Source of the DNA: Hygrophila difformis
Lineage: Eukaryota > Streptophyta > Magnoliopsida > Lamiales > Acanthaceae
Assembly: GCA_030278955.1 (NCBI GenBank)
Contig: JAOANR010000003.1
Span: 56,103,628 to 56,167,627, forward strand
Direction of reading: 5' to 3'
Length of the DNA: 64,000 bases
Shown piece by piece: positions 10,751-22,979 of this stretch. The position numbers and the translations under genes are program-made. Numbering within the stretch: the first letter of the stretch is position 1; every line of letters starts with the position of its first letter. The notes below the pieces were generated by a model, which was not told the origin of the DNA, did not search any database, and saw only the letters and a program-made list of their open reading frames with translations.

Positions 10751-11243
10751 CCTATACAACAAAGCCTACGCAATAAACTTCAAATGACTTATCAAATGAA
10801 CTCGAATTTGGATGTTCTTTTATGAAAATCTACCTACTTAGATGTAATGAATCTAAATATCATATCAAAATTTTGAAAATCCAACAAAGAAATAGTAGGT
10901 TGTAATGGATGCGAGAATGACGAGAGTGTGGGGTGATAGAGATAATAATAATCAATTTTATCTTATTGAAATTACAAAAACATTTTTTTGCATTAATCTC
11001 GACCATTGATTTGATCATCTCATCAATGACTCATTTAAAATTCTGTATGTCAAGATTTTCTACATTCTTTACCGTAACAAATCTGGAATTTGAAAGGTTA
11101 ATTTTTTCTTTTCTTTTTAGTTTTTCTATGGATTGTAAAATACTTATAGTATTATTTTTTCCATTAATAAATACTACTTTTTCTCCACTAATTATTACGA
11201 TATTCAATTTTATCCTATTTCTTAATTAGTAAACTATTTTCTT

Positions 11244-11251
11244 GTCTCTTC
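11244..11251. repeat. 8-bp target site duplication GTCTCTTC (left copy)
   Basis: It directly precedes the hAT end TAGGGGTGT at 11252. An identical copy lies at 34777-34784, directly after the inverted end ACACCCCTA. Eight base pairs is the hAT superfamily length. Confidence 0.9.
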
Positions 11252-13789
11252 TAGGGGTGTAAATGAGACTGATAGGCTTGAAAAATATTCGGGCTCGACT
11301 CGATCAAAGCTCGTCCAAAGCTCGACTCGAAAAGGCTCGGCTCGAATTCGAGATGGGCTCGAATATTAATGAGCTCAAGCCGAGCTAACTAATACTCGGC
11401 TCGAAAGCTCGATAATAGGCTCGAATATTATATATATATTATTTCTTTCTTAAAAATATAGTATATTTTATTTCTTAACAAATGTGAGGAAGAGGAAGTC
11501 CAATAGTAAATTCACTCCTCATTTTAATAATATAGTACATTATATTTTATTATGGTTAATACTAAATCAAAAAAACTAAATCCCAATCTCCTTCCAAATT
11601 GAGACTATTATAAGGAATTATGAATAGTTTAATATATTTTTACAGAACTCCGTCTTTCAAGTTTTTAAGCTCATTTTTGAATAATTTAAAATTTTTTAGT
11701 CTTGATTCCAATGTCGTCTAGGGATAGCCGGTTAAAAAAAAACTAAAATTTATTTCGAGCTTTTTTGGCCCTTCGAGCCGAGCTCGAGTTTCAATATATT
11801 GGGTCGAGCTCGAGCCGAGCTCAATTTTTAAAGCCCGTCGAGCTTCGAGCTCGAGCCGAGCCGAGCTCGAGCCTGTAATACCCGAGAATTTTGCAACATA
11901 AAATAAATAAATAAATAAATAAATATAATAAACATGATAAGTGGATAAAGAATCATAAAAGATGAGAAATGGAATTTAAGTTAAAAAGGAATCAAAATTC
12001 CGAGAACCCGGGAAGCCGAAGCCAATTAAATCGAATAAATGGTTACACGAAAACCCAACACCGATGGACTCAATAACTCGAGTCCAAATGTAAATTTAGA
12101 TCCAAATAAAATTAGGATAGGAAATTGGAGCCCAAAAATATCCCGGAAATCTGAATCCGAGAACATAGAGGGATAGAAGTCCGAAAGAGAGGATGAAATG
12201 CCCGACGGATCGCACGACCCGCCCGGACCGGGGTCCAGGCGGCATCCGCACGGTGGCCGCGCGGTCAATGGCTAGAAGGCGCGCCACGGCCGCGCAAGCC
12301 TACAGATTTGGCTGTTGCGAGATTCACTTGCCCGAATCCGGATTTTCCAACTTCAGTTGAACACCTTGCGGCTCAAGACTCACCAAGGCTGACCTTGGAC
12401 GTCCCTAGGTCATGCCTATCTATAAATAACACCTCTTGGAAGCCCCGAACATTTTTCCAAAAACCCTACGATACTCTCTATACGCAAAACCCTAGATACG
12501 GAAGTCGTCGGAGGCACAAAACTGAACAAGGGGACTAACTTGGACGAAAATTGGGAGCCTTTGATCGTCGGGTTAAGATCCGATCTATTCTTGTCCATTC
12601 TTTTCCCATTCTTGATTCAAAACGAATCCTAATTCGACCCTTTTTCTATTCTAAACCCCGATCCGGATCGAGAACGAAGAACCCGACGAACGGAGAGGAT
12701 AAACGGTGGACTGGAAGCCACGCCTCCGAAATCGACGTTCCCGGACGACTACGAATCTGTAAGTTAACGCTTACACGGTTTTGGGAGAGTTAAAATTCGT
12801 TTAATCTAAAGAACTAAAACAAGAACTTAAAATCTGTCAACATGTGATTTCTACCGGCGCAGCAATTTTGTCTAATTTTTCCGAACCCTTAAAAGTCTTC
12901 GAACGAGAAAACTTAAAACACGAAAAACGTTCCTAAGACATAGATCTATCTACTGTAAAAAATTTATAATTTTTCATCATGTTTTGATATCCGAAAACGA
13001 CCCCGAACAGACCTGCCTTTGGTTTAGATCTTGAAACGGTGGTAGATTCTTAGTCCGAACTTGAGGTTGATTTTTGACTTAGATCTAGACCGATTCAGGA
13101 TTGGTGCTAAACATAAGAGTTGTAGATCTATACGTTAAGAACACCTCCGTAAAGTTTCAGAATTTTTCGTGATGATTTGATATATGAAATCCACCCGAAA
13201 CCGAACTGCTAGGATGTGGATCTTGAAATTCTTGACAGAACTTAGGTCAGAACTTGACGACGTTTTTGACTAGGGTTCTAGGCCGATTTAGATCTTTAGC
13301 CGAACACGAAAGTTGTAGACAAATGTCTTAAGAAGGTCTCTGTAAAATGTCGTTGAGTTTGGAGTTGATTTGCTATGGTAGATCTTGAAAATCTTGAACT
13401 GTTGTACACGAAATTCGGACAGATTAATGATATGACGAAAATTGACATTTTTCACCTACTTCCGTATCTCGGATTGAAAAACTTAAAACATGAAACTTGT
13501 TCATCTCTGTGTTTTGGAGTCACCGGTCAAGTTTCAGAATTTTTGGACTTAAACTCGATTTTTAATGAATTTTGAAGAAAACGGTGGTTGACCGAGTCAA
13601 ATCTTGAAAAAAATCTTGTTGAAAATGATTTTAAATGATATCGGAGCGGATAGCGTCCTAAAATAGTATATTTTGAGAAACTTACTAAATTTGAGAATTG
13701 GCCTTTAAGGTTTAAATGAGTGGAAACTCCTTTGAAATGGAATACATAAACAAACATTTTCGAAATCCCGTTATAGCTAGTTTGAGCTT

Positions 13790-14008
13790 TCTATGTAGGG
13801 GGTGAGTGCTCCATCGGGTGTCCCTCTAGCTTTTTGCTTCGTGCCTAAACGGACGAGAGTGACCTATGTAGGGGGTGAGTGCTCCATCGGGTGCCCCTCT
13901 AGCTTTTTGCTTCGTGCCTAAACGGACGAGAGTAATCTACGTAGGGGGTGAGTGCTCTGCAGGGTGCCCTCCTAGCTTTGCACATCGTGCCTGATTGGAC
14001 GATGGTGT
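13790..14008. repeat. Three tandem 73-bp repeats inside the solo LTR
   Basis: Units begin at 13790, 13863 and 13936 with CTATGTAGGGGGTGAGTGCTC. Units 1 and 2 are almost identical. Unit 3 is diverged, with TGCAGGGTGCCC in place of CATCGGGTGTCC. Confidence 0.9.
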
Positions 14009-14172
14009 TGAACATGAGAAACTGTGCCAAAACGGCGAGAGAAACTTATCTACAAATAAAATCTTGATACTCGGCTAGGGATTAATGGGAAAAGTTAAAA
14101 GACTTATACTTTCCTTCGCTTATTTAAATTATGCTTTTAAGTTATGCAATTATTTACCTTGCAAGCAATATT

Positions 14173-14177
14173 GTGAT
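14173..14177. repeat. Target site duplication GTGAT of the Athila element (left copy)
   Basis: GTGAT directly precedes the LTR at 14178. The same pentamer follows the other LTR at 34229-34233. Confidence 0.9.
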
Positions 14178-17082
14178 TGAAACTTTTGACAAGTTTCGTT
14201 AACCCGAGCTTTTGCTAAAATTATACCAGGTCAGATTTATTAAATGAAAAACGTTATGATTCACGGGAAAGGGTTTAGGGATATATCAAGATTATTAATC
14301 TTTTTATTACTCAAGTATGGTGCTTCGGTTTCAAATGGCGCTGTGGTCCTCTCTGTCATGAAAAGTTGACAAATCTCATGGCATAGCCGGGATAGGTTGA
14401 CCTTCAGCCTGTCACACTGAGGATCCCCGGCAAATATGCCATGATACTTCTCATCAATTCTTGCCATATGATTTCCTGCCATGAAACTTTTGACAAGTTC
14501 CCACTACATGAGTATTTTCTGAAAATTCGTGATCCTGGTTCAGGTTTTATTTAATGAAACCAATTTATGATGGCGGTGTTGTGATTAGGGATATATTTAT
14601 ACGTAGTCATGTTTTTATTGCTCGTAGTTACGAAACTGTGCTCCCGAAAGCGCACGGAGTCAAAAATTGCAGTAATTTATAGTAAGACCGGATCGTTCAC
14701 TGGAGGATGTGCGATAGAAGCAGGTCCCACGTCGTTTTACTAGATTTTCCATTCGTATTGCTCAATAGGTTTGAAAGATGATTAATGTCTACTAATCATG
14801 AATTTAAACTAGATCTAGAGAGCAGTTAAATTAATCTACAAAGCAAATAAATCTATTCTAGAAAGCGAATAAGAATTATTCTAGGAATGCAGTAAACATT
14901 ATCTACGAAAGCAAGGAAAAGGTGCATTGTGCCAACCGTGAAGTTGAGTCACAATGTAGACAGAAAGGACAGGAAGAAAAGAATGAAAATTGGACAAGAG
15001 TGAGATACAGCAATATTAAACTTCCATTTTCATACGCAGATCTTTGTTTGGGATAATTCTGTCAGATAGCTAATTCTCATGCTCTCAATAAGGCTTTCCC
15101 TTTAACAGACAGGTACTTGCAATATGAGTTTACATGTTCTTAAGACCGCAAATTCTAAGATACCACAGATTCGTAACTGCCCTGGCCTGGGTGTGTTACT
15201 TCATCTGTGGTGGAAAAGCAACACCTGGCACATCATTTATTGAAATGCCAAGTACCACTATCATTCTCCCATGTCACACCCAAAGATTTGAATCAAGCCC
15301 TAAACTATCCCTTAACTGTCGATCCTAGAAGCAGTTACACAACTCTCAATACAACCGAGTGACCTCTAATGAAAACGGTTAAAAGAAAGCGGTAAAGAAA
15401 GTATTTAAAACCTATCACTCGGAGGTTTTGAAAATCTGACCCTGGTAGTAAAAGACAGCTCCCCATCAGAATGAAGGAGTATGGATCAAGAATTCCCGGC
15501 TCTCGGTGAACCATGAGTGTGTTCACTTCTTTCCGGGTGATTATGAGGTACAAACTAATGAAACGAACTAATGAATTAGTTCGTTCCGGATGCACTCACT
15601 CAGGACTCAAAAGTAGCCTTTGGCAGAAGAGGATAGCAGTTGAAAGAAAACTCAACCCTATCTTGGAAAATAACCAAGGCCTGGATGATGTTCCTCTAAG
15701 ATCATTTACTACACTGTATTTGAATCCAAGTGGACCCCATCTCGGTGTAGCACTTAATCTTACATTTCCATCAACCAGCAATTTTGGAAAATAATGGATT
15801 TGAAAATCATTCCCTATCAGGTACTAGACTCTCAGTTAAAACACAGACCCTTTCAGTCTAGGCGAGACCTAATCGTTGAATCTGCTTCTTAATCTCCCAA
15901 AACACAACCCTTGACAGAATATGAATTAGTCATAACTGAAGAATTTATCCCTTACTCAGATCCGGATTTTACAAAGAGGTTTTTGTTGGAAATTTATAGA
16001 GCAATATCTGTTTGAGATCTAGACTTCTATTGTCCAAGGGAAGGATCCCAAAATAAATACAGACCACAGTAGTACATAATATTATCATGCATAAAGATAT
16101 AGGGAAGTGTAAAATTAATTGACCCAAAATATAGATGCGGGTCTAGACAGAAGGTGAAACACAGAATGAAGTGGTCAAGGGACCAAAGTAATGGCAGAAT
16201 AATCAGGTGGACTGTAAACATCTACTGTCCAATTTCCCAATCACTCGGATGGAGCGAATTTAGACAGCTTGGACCCTATAATGGTGGTGTCAACACCAGT
16301 TGGGCCTCCACTGTCTGTGAATTCGGATAAAAACCTACATGCTTCCCTTCTATAGTGATCATCAGTTGGCATTGACTGATGCCAACTGACTCCCAGTATG
16401 GATTGGGATTCAGGTTTGGAAATTAAGATAATAAAAATAAAACTGTATCTGGATGGGAGTCAGCCAAGCAGCTATTATAACCCCGGATGGGCGAACCGCC
16501 AAGGCTTCCACTGACAGCCATCCAGACCATGCAAAATAACGATTAGTAATTAATACCCAGAATACGAGCTAGTTATCCATGAGGGAGTACCCGCCAACAT
16601 TAGTCTGATGTATTCTTTACTAATGGTTCCACACAGCACACAAAGACAAAATAAATAAGAAACAAAAGAGGATCCCTTGTATGAGAGACATTGGTTTCTC
16701 ATGCAAGGTTGTGGATTGGGTCCACAATTGATGGTCTTAAATAATCCTTCCTACCATAATTAATTACAGTCCAGATTATCTGTTTAAGCCATCAAGATTT
16801 TGTTTATACAAGAATGTTTTAATGGCAATTGAACAAAGGTTCCTTTAGTCATGATGATTATTGAAGTTTGATTATTGCTAATCTCCATCTTTAATCATTA
16901 ATGAGTCAAGGGTTCAATCAGTTAAGTGATGCAAATGGAGAATCAAAATTTGGGCAGCATAACACCCTATATTGCAATTCCAGAATGTTACATCCTAACC
17001 CGTGGGGCTATGATGTGAGTGTTGCAATATAAAATAGGGAGAGAATGAAATTTGTTTGAGATTAAATAGAGAGAGAGGAACC

Positions 17083-17625
17083 TTGTCGCGATATCATAAA
17101 TTTTGTCGCGGACCAAGATCCGCGACATGGACATCCCGACAAGTTTTTAGAATTTTTGGCAGCATAACGCCTCTTTGTCGCTATATGAGATTTTGTCGCG
17201 GAACGTGGTTCCGCGACAAGAGTGACATCGCGACAAAGTGTTTTCATAAAATTCTAAAGCATTTGAACCTTTGTCGCTATGCATGGAAATTTTGTCGCGG
17301 AACGTGGTTCCGCGACAAGGTGTTCCGCGACAAGGTGTTCAAAGATCAAGGAACATGGCATAATTTTTCTGTCTCAGAGTGGGATTTTGTCGCGGAACGT
17401 GGCTCCGCGACAAGATGATTCCGCGACAAGAAGCCATGAAAACAAAATGCAAGAGTTTGGCTCCTTTGTCGCTATGCATGGACAGTTTTGTCGCGGAACG
17501 TGGCTCCGCGACAAGGTATTCCGCGACAAAGGGTTTTAAATTATGGAGACAAGTGTCTTGAAACACCTTGGTCGCGGAACAGCCATTTTGTCGCGGAACG
17601 TGGCTCCGCGCCAAGAGGCGGTTGG
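17083..17625. repeat. GTCGCGG palindrome array in the 3' LTR (R/U5 part)
   Basis: At least six copies of an inverted repeat of the form TTTTGTCGCGGAACGTGG followed by TCCGCGACAAG lie here. Additional half-units (CCGCGACAAGG, TTTGTCGCTATGCATGG, CATCGCGACAAAG) lie between them. Each full unit can fold into a hairpin with about a 12-bp stem. An identical block is at 32406-32948 in the other LTR. Confidence 0.9.
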
Positions 17626-18351
17626 CGCCCAAGGTGGTTCAGGACAAAAGTCAGAAAAAGCAGAAATGAACAGTGGCATGCAAACAGCGTGATCTCACCC
17701 TATTTCAGATCAAAAAGCTATTCTAAGCTAAAAATAAGCAAGAAACATTCAAAATAAAGAAGAACATGCTTAAACAAAAATAACAAGGAAGGGCAGAATA
17801 TTAAAATAAAGCAGGAGACCTAATCTAGGGTTTGATCACACATCCACACAACATTATCCATAATATGCCAACAGTAAACATAAAAATAACAAAATGGGGG
17901 TCAAATGACCCCAAAATGAAAAAGAAAGCATAAATCCATGGGGTGTGAGACCCATTTCATGATTTGGGACACAAATGATGAATGTTTTCCCATATTATTG
18001 AAGGGGTGTTGTTAATACCCATGATTTGGGTATTACAAACCCTAAAACAAAAGTTTAGAAACCAAAACATGGTGTAAAAGTGGCTATCTAGTTACTGTAA
18101 ACCATAAAACACAAAGTAAACACTAAACTAAACTAATCTAAGAACAAGAATTAAATAATACATAAAAATAAACCTACACTACACTACCTAAGGGAGAACT
18201 CCTAAGCTTGCCTTCAAGAGAGCTCTTACAAAAATTCCAACTTTTTTCCAACCCTTAGCTCATGGGAGACACCTCATATTTATAGAAGTGTAACCCTAAG
18301 CCCATGGGCCTTGATTCTAGCCCATTGTGTCTTAAGATATCACACACATCA

Positions 18352-18602
18352 CAGCTTTGTCTCGGAACATCAAGTTGGTCGCGGAACACACTGCATGTGG
18401 CAAGGCTTCTCGACTGGGTCTTGTGTCTCTATTTGTGCATCTTGGTCGCGGAACATGCCTTTGTCGCGGAGCATGCCATCGAGACAAAGGTCATCGCGCC
18501 AAGGGGCTTGGCTGGTCTCCTCTTCATTTGGGCCATCTTGGTCGCGGAATATGCCTTTGTCGCGGAACACTGCATCGCGCCAAGGGGCTTCCGCGACAAA
18601 GG
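18352..18602. repeat. GTCGCGG palindrome array in the 3' LTR (U3 part)
   Basis: Copies of TTGGTCGCGGAAC and TTTGTCGCGGA alternate with CATCGCGCCAAGG and TTCCGCGACAAAGG. On the minus strand they lie just upstream of the TATAAATA box (18284-18277). The other LTR has the same block at 33675-33925. Confidence 0.85.
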
Positions 18603-18904
18603 TCTTCCTGGGCCTGCTGAATTGGGCCAGATGGGCTGAAAATATTCTTTTTGTGGGCTTTTCTATCTTTTTCCCATCTTTTTGTTTCCTTTTCTTTTTC
18701 TCATGTTTTTGGATTTTTCTAACATAAATATGTAATAAAATTACATATTTATGTCTTTTTCACACCAGCTTATTATTTTTACAATTATGCATAAATTAGT
18801 CCAATTCGACTGCTTTCTTACTTAATGTAAGACCGGAATGCGATCAAATGCCCGTTTAAGACACGGAAATGGATTGAAAATAATGGTCATTTTTGGCCAT
18901 TATC

Positions 18905-18920
18905 AACATCCTCACATTTA
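18905..18920 (-). promoter_or_regulatory. Polypurine-tract-like junction of the Athila element (copy 1)
   Basis: On the minus strand TAAATGTGAGGATGT abuts the LTR start TGATAATGG. The same 16-mer core (plus strand AACATCCTCACATTTA) recurs at 21309-21324 and 23243-23258. It occupies the polypurine tract position but is not a pure purine run. Confidence 0.5.
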
Positions 18921-20576
18921 ATACTGATCGTCCCCGAGCAGTCAGAGTCAATGTTCGTAAGAACACGGACTCTACATATTCAATTCACTTTCGTGGCTTC
19001 ATAAATCACATCCTTTTTGGATTGGGATAAGACAATCAAAAATTACAAGTATTGAATTCCCTTGATTGCAGTGTTTAATGAAATGATACTTGCTCACTGT
19101 ATCGGGCCTACAAATCAAACATTATTATCAACCTTTCATGAATATCATGTTTGAAAAATGCAAAGATTAGGGATGAGAATTAGAGGACGACATGAACATG
19201 TGTAATAAGACAGAGCCTCACATATAAGAGAATCGGAAAAATTCACTCACTCTCAATTGGGGTTTAATCATGAACGCTCAAAATCACTTTTAATTAAATT
19301 ATCCCATAAGCTTGCAATCAGACCAACTCGCCACCGGCTCATTTCTTCAAATCGAGATCACGAGGTCTTATTTAAGGGTTATAACGGGGCATACGGTTGT
19401 AACATTAGGTAGGAAAGGGAAATTATTGGGCTAAGAAGTGGCAAAGATTTGTTCTATCATAACTTGACAATTTTTATTTAAAATTTATGATCATCAATAT
19501 TTCTTTCTTTTGTTTTTCTTTTTCCATTGCATGACGTTAGACTATTGTCTAATTGCTTGTCATTTGCAATTTATTTGTGTTGAATGACTTTCAACTTTTT
19601 TTTTTTTTTGTTTTTTTTTTTTCGGTTTATAGAATACCGATTTATAGTTCTCATTGATGATCAAAAATTGTACTGCCTTGATAGAATTCATCCTTGCACA
19701 CTTGGGTTTGAATTTCTTGGTCTTTTTTTATAAGGCTAGGAATAATATAGTGGGCTTCAAAGAAAAATTAGGCTTATAGGCTCAAAATGGTTAATCCTAA
19801 AGGGAAATATTTTTGGGTTTGGATTTCAAACGAAGGCCAAAAATTTGGGTTTTTCTAAGTGCCTCGATCATATGCTCGATTTCGGGAATATGGCATGGTC
19901 TTGGATCGGTCCCAATCGCAAGTTCTAGTTTCCTTTAATCAAAATGATTCACACATCAAAGAAAATGAATGAGTAAAAGTGACTCATGGCTCAAATCTCA
20001 CAAGGTTGGGTTAATTCATGTCATACAATATTCTCAAATTTAATCAAAGCTTAATTCTAACAATTTATTCAATCGAAATCTCTAACATGCAGATTTATTA
20101 CCCAATAAGCTGATCGCATCATTAAATTTTTATAGCTCAAAACCTCAGGAATTCATTTCATGCATGTCTTCAATTATATTATCCCAATTTAAAAGTTTGA
20201 AAATTTAATCACAAGCCTAAATTCAACCTGTGAATTTAGAGCAAGTTTATGCATATTTTTGCTGGTTATTTAATTGAAAGCAGTAAAGAGGCACTGCTGA
20301 CATACTGAGTATGTCAACAGCATATTTTTGGCCTGACAGTCACTTATTCATCTCGGACTGTGCAGACATCTTTTCAAAGGAAAGCAGTAAAGAATTGTTC
20401 AGTGGTCTCAAAAACTGAGTTCCAATTTAGGGAAAACAAATAAATACAACCGATGCAAGGGATTCTCGTGCAGTTAATACGAACCTGCACACACAAAAGG
20501 AGGGATCCCTTGCAGATTACTATTACGAAAATGGAAATGAAATAAAACCTAATAGACTGGGATTCATCTTCTTCTT
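18921..20576. other. Non-coding 3' region of the Athila element
   Basis: It lies between the F-box-like gene and the 3' LTR. It is AT-rich, with long T tracts near 19598-19622. No supported open frame is seen on either strand. Confidence 0.6.
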
Positions 20577-22409
20577 TCAGAATAGAAATCTGGCCCAGTG
20601 GATGTAACTGGTCAACTCACACCGCAGACACCAGCCGTTATGGATCGCCATGGGCTCACGCCTCCTTGGGCAGTAGATTCTGTCCCCTTGGTTTGCCCAT
20701 AGGTACGGAGTGTCTGGGTTATCCGTCATCCATCCGAGGACGTTGGTAGACGTGTACTGAAGGACTGATCGGTCTGTCACCATCCTGTCGATCATTCTGA
20801 TTCCCAGCTCAACTTGCCTTTCATCCGTCTTACTCATAAGCATTAGTCCCCGGGTGAAGATTGACGCCTTGTGGTTGTCCTCAATTCCTGGGCGCAGCAG
20901 TTCACAAGCGTGCTCCTCATTCCCTTCTGCAAACGCCATAAGTGCTGGAATGATCTGAAGATTGAAGTTTCCTGCAGCTGTGCATGTTTGCAGGAATCTC
21001 TCCTTCTGCCAACGGATTCTTTCTTGCCCTCTCTTCACAGTGGAGGAGTCAACCTCGCATCGCTTGTATACGATGGCCAGGTTCCCAGCCTCCCTGAGCT
21101 TTTTGCATATCCGTTGTGCAGCAAACACCTCCCTGATTTCATCCTCTCCTATCCGGGAGAGAATTTCACCAAGGAGTTCGAGTGGTAGGTCCAGCAGCTT
21201 GGTTCCCTCTGGAGCAGGGTCTGGAATGGGAGGATTACCCCTGAAAAGATAAGAAGTGATGAATCCAATTTTTATGTAATTTTCAGAAATTATGCAAGTT
21301 CAGAAACCAACATCCTCACATTTAGAGCTTTGCTCTAGATGTGAGATTATTAAATTTCTGACTTGAATTTTAATTTAAAGCACATGCAAATAATATTTGG
21401 TTTTAAATGGGCTAAAGAGCTCAAAATAAAATAAAATTGGCCATTGGGCCTAAAATCTTTTTAATGGGCCATAGGGCCCAAAGGTTTTCAATTTTATTAA
21501 ACAAGTCCGAGACACTTGTTGGAAGTGGAATGAGATGGATAGATGGAAGTAGAATGCTCGAATATTGGAATGTGCAATGGAGACGTGGCGGAACGGATCT
21601 GCTGTTTCTGGATAGCTTGGACTGTTTGGACAGTTAAAGCATCCAAAAATTTGCAAACATTATTTTTAATTAATTTTTTTTTTTTAAAAATGGTTGACTT
21701 GTTTTATTTAACAAAGGTGGGATGTGAGTGGTCCCATTTTGGATTTTTGAAAAGGATAGCAGTTGGGTGACAAAAATACTGCTATCTTACTCACACTAGT
21801 GTTCCATTGGGAACAAAATACTCAAGTCAAACATTAAACAAAAATAACTCTTTTTGTCTTTTTCTAAAAGGTTGCTTTTATTAAAAGTGGAAGCTTCCTA
21901 TTGGGTGTTTGTACTATGTTTCCATAAACAAACAAACATTTATTCCCATGAGATTTCTAACATGGGAACAAATGTGCCCAAAAGGATCTTACCTCTTTTA
22001 TTACACGAAAACAACACTGTAGAGGTCACATCAAGATCAATCAAACCAATAACATCAAGATATTCAAAACAATACCCAAATGTTCATCAGTTTGTTCTTT
22101 CCAGTTTTAAACCTCAAAAACTTATCCATTAACAGTTCTAACGCCATTAGTCAGTTTTCAAAACAAGTTCTCAAAAACTTCAAAATGGTGCTCAAAGCCG
22201 AGAGCACTCAAAACCTTCAAAAATCTAAAGTTAGATGTGCACACTAACAACACCACACCAGGAACACAACAAAATAAAATAAATAAAAGAACTAAGGGGG
22301 TCCGAATGGGTGCTATGAACATGGCGAAAACAGGGTTTTACCCTCTCCTCCTTGGCTCGGGTCTAGGCACGGGTCCAAGGTTGGGAAGGAGTCCATGAAA
22401 TCGGTCCAT
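20577..22409 (-). CDS. F-box-like protein carried by the Athila retrotransposon, 2 exons
   Basis: Exon 1 is 22409-22342 and exon 2 is 21240-20577. The 1,101-nt intron starts GTAAAA and ends TCTTTTCAG. The join keeps frame and gives 243 codons plus a stop in the right phase. An F-box-like helix pattern, LLDLPLELLGEILSRI, begins at about residue 38 and runs to about 80. The remaining 160 residues resemble the C-terminal part of plant F-box proteins of the At2g35280 kind and end in a Cys/Trp-rich segment (YCPRRREPMAIHNGWCLRC). F-box proteins normally recruit substrates to SCF ubiquitin ligases through SKP1. Whether this one does so is unknown. It lies downstream of pol in the sense direction, where Athila elements usually carry an env-like frame, and it has no membrane segment. 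I infer capture of a host gene. The ATG is supported by a pyrimidine-rich leader and an upstream TATA-like site. Confidence 0.65.
21309..21324 (-). repeat. Internal copy 2 of the polypurine-tract-like sequence
   Basis: The plus-strand AACATCCTCACATTTA is identical to the 3' LTR junction copy. It falls inside the intron of the F-box-like gene. Confidence 0.75.
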
Positions 22410-22558
22410 AGTTTCCCCTAGAAAAAGAGTGCAAGAGTGCGAAGAACACGTGGTGTTCGTTCGGATGAGAGAAAAAAATGGGGGAAAAGAAGATGGAGAA
22501 GTTGGGGGAAGTTGAAATGACAGGAGAAGGTGAAAAGAAACTGGAGGGGGTGGGGGGG

Positions 22559-22566
22559 TATAAATA
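22559..22566 (-). promoter_or_regulatory. TATA-like site upstream of the F-box-like gene
   Basis: On the minus strand it reads AAGTATTTATACCCCC, about 150 nt before the ATG at 22409. A C/T-rich leader follows, as in many plant promoters. A block of GTCGCGG palindromes lies directly upstream. The octamer reads TATAAATA on the opposite strand, so direction is not certain. Confidence 0.45.
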
Positions 22567-22574
22567 CTTGAACT

Positions 22575-22890
22575 TTTGTCGCGGATTCCGAAGCTTTGTC
22601 GCGGAACCAGGTTCCGCGACAAGGCATAGCGACATTAGAGAGGTCGCGGAGTTGAGGGCTGGTCGCGGAGTCATGCTCCGCGACAAGGCTACCGCGACAA
22701 AGTTCAGTATAGAGACAGGGTCAACGCAGATCATGTCGCGGAGCAGGGCTTGGTCGCGAAGTCATGCTCCGCGACAAGGTGCATCGCGACAGGGTGTGGG
22801 GAAGGGTTAAGATCGAGAAAAGGGGGTTTGTCGCGGAACAGGGTCCGGTCGCGATGTATGACATCGCGACAAAGGACCTTCCGCGACAAA
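22575..22890. repeat. GTCGCGG palindrome array, internal copy upstream of the F-box-like gene
   Basis: About a dozen half-units (TTTGTCGCGGA, CTGGTCGCGGAGT, TCCGCGACAAGG, CATCGCGACA) form several imperfect palindromes. The units match those in both LTRs but the intervening text differs, so this is not a simple recent copy of the LTR block. Confidence 0.85.
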
Positions 22891-22979
22891 GGATTTGTGA
22901 ATTTTCAAATTTTCTTGGACTGGGCCCGAGCGTGTTATTGGGCCTGCGTCCATTTTATTTGATTTGGGCTGAATAAATT

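Larger units (their letters stand above)
9840..10970. mobile_element. Foldback-type element with four alternating inverted arms
   Basis: Four related arms of about 150-200 bp alternate in direction: A (about 9846-10050, forward), B (10146-10300, reverse), C (10500-10660, forward) and D (10750-10960, reverse). All share GTAGATAGATTTTCAT-like, ATCCAAAT..GAGTTCATTTG and GCCATTTGAAGTT(T/C)ATTGCG blocks. A pairs with D, and B with C. The three loops hold GTCGCTGAATT-type minisatellite units, and the last loop has them inverted. There is no coding frame. The outer ends fade gradually, so the borders are approximate and I see no sure target duplication. Confidence 0.65.
14178..18905 (-). repeat. Athila 3' LTR (4,728 bp)
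   Basis: The plus-strand text starts TGAAACTTTTGAC and ends TTGGCCATTATCA. It is a near-perfect direct repeat of 29501-34228 (offset 15,323). The differences I saw lie near 14265, 14562, 15008, 15777, 18340 and 18482. It contains the two GTCGCGG palindrome blocks and a TATAAATA box at 18284-18277 on the minus strand. All open frames in it are short and unsupported. Confidence 0.95.

Noticed and set aside
10933..11229. 98-codon plus-strand frame, hydrophobic and Phe/Ile-rich
   Set aside because: It is simple AT-rich sequence, partly overlapping the foldback arm, with no start context or similarity I can name.
12026..12793. Several 60-80 codon frames near the start of the first solo LTR
   Set aside because: They overlap on both strands in a GC-richer patch of a non-coding LTR.
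17083..17625. GTCGCGG palindromes as a CRISPR or integron-like attachment array
   Set aside because: They are present in identical form in both LTRs of a retrotransposon, and unit order and length vary.
17056..17757. Several overlapping open frames on both strands rich in SRNVAPRQ, FVAERGSATR or CRGTWFRDK
   Set aside because: They are translations of the GTCGCGG palindrome array in different frames within a non-coding LTR. The identical set appears at 32379-33080. There is no start context or domain.
18304..18727. Open frames of 87-138 codons in the LTR
   Set aside because: They lie in the U3 region, overlap each other in three frames, and are driven by repeated GC-rich units.
20871..21252. 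Plus-strand frames of about 100 codons opposite the F-box-like exon
   Set aside because: They are antisense shadows of the F-box-like exon 2.
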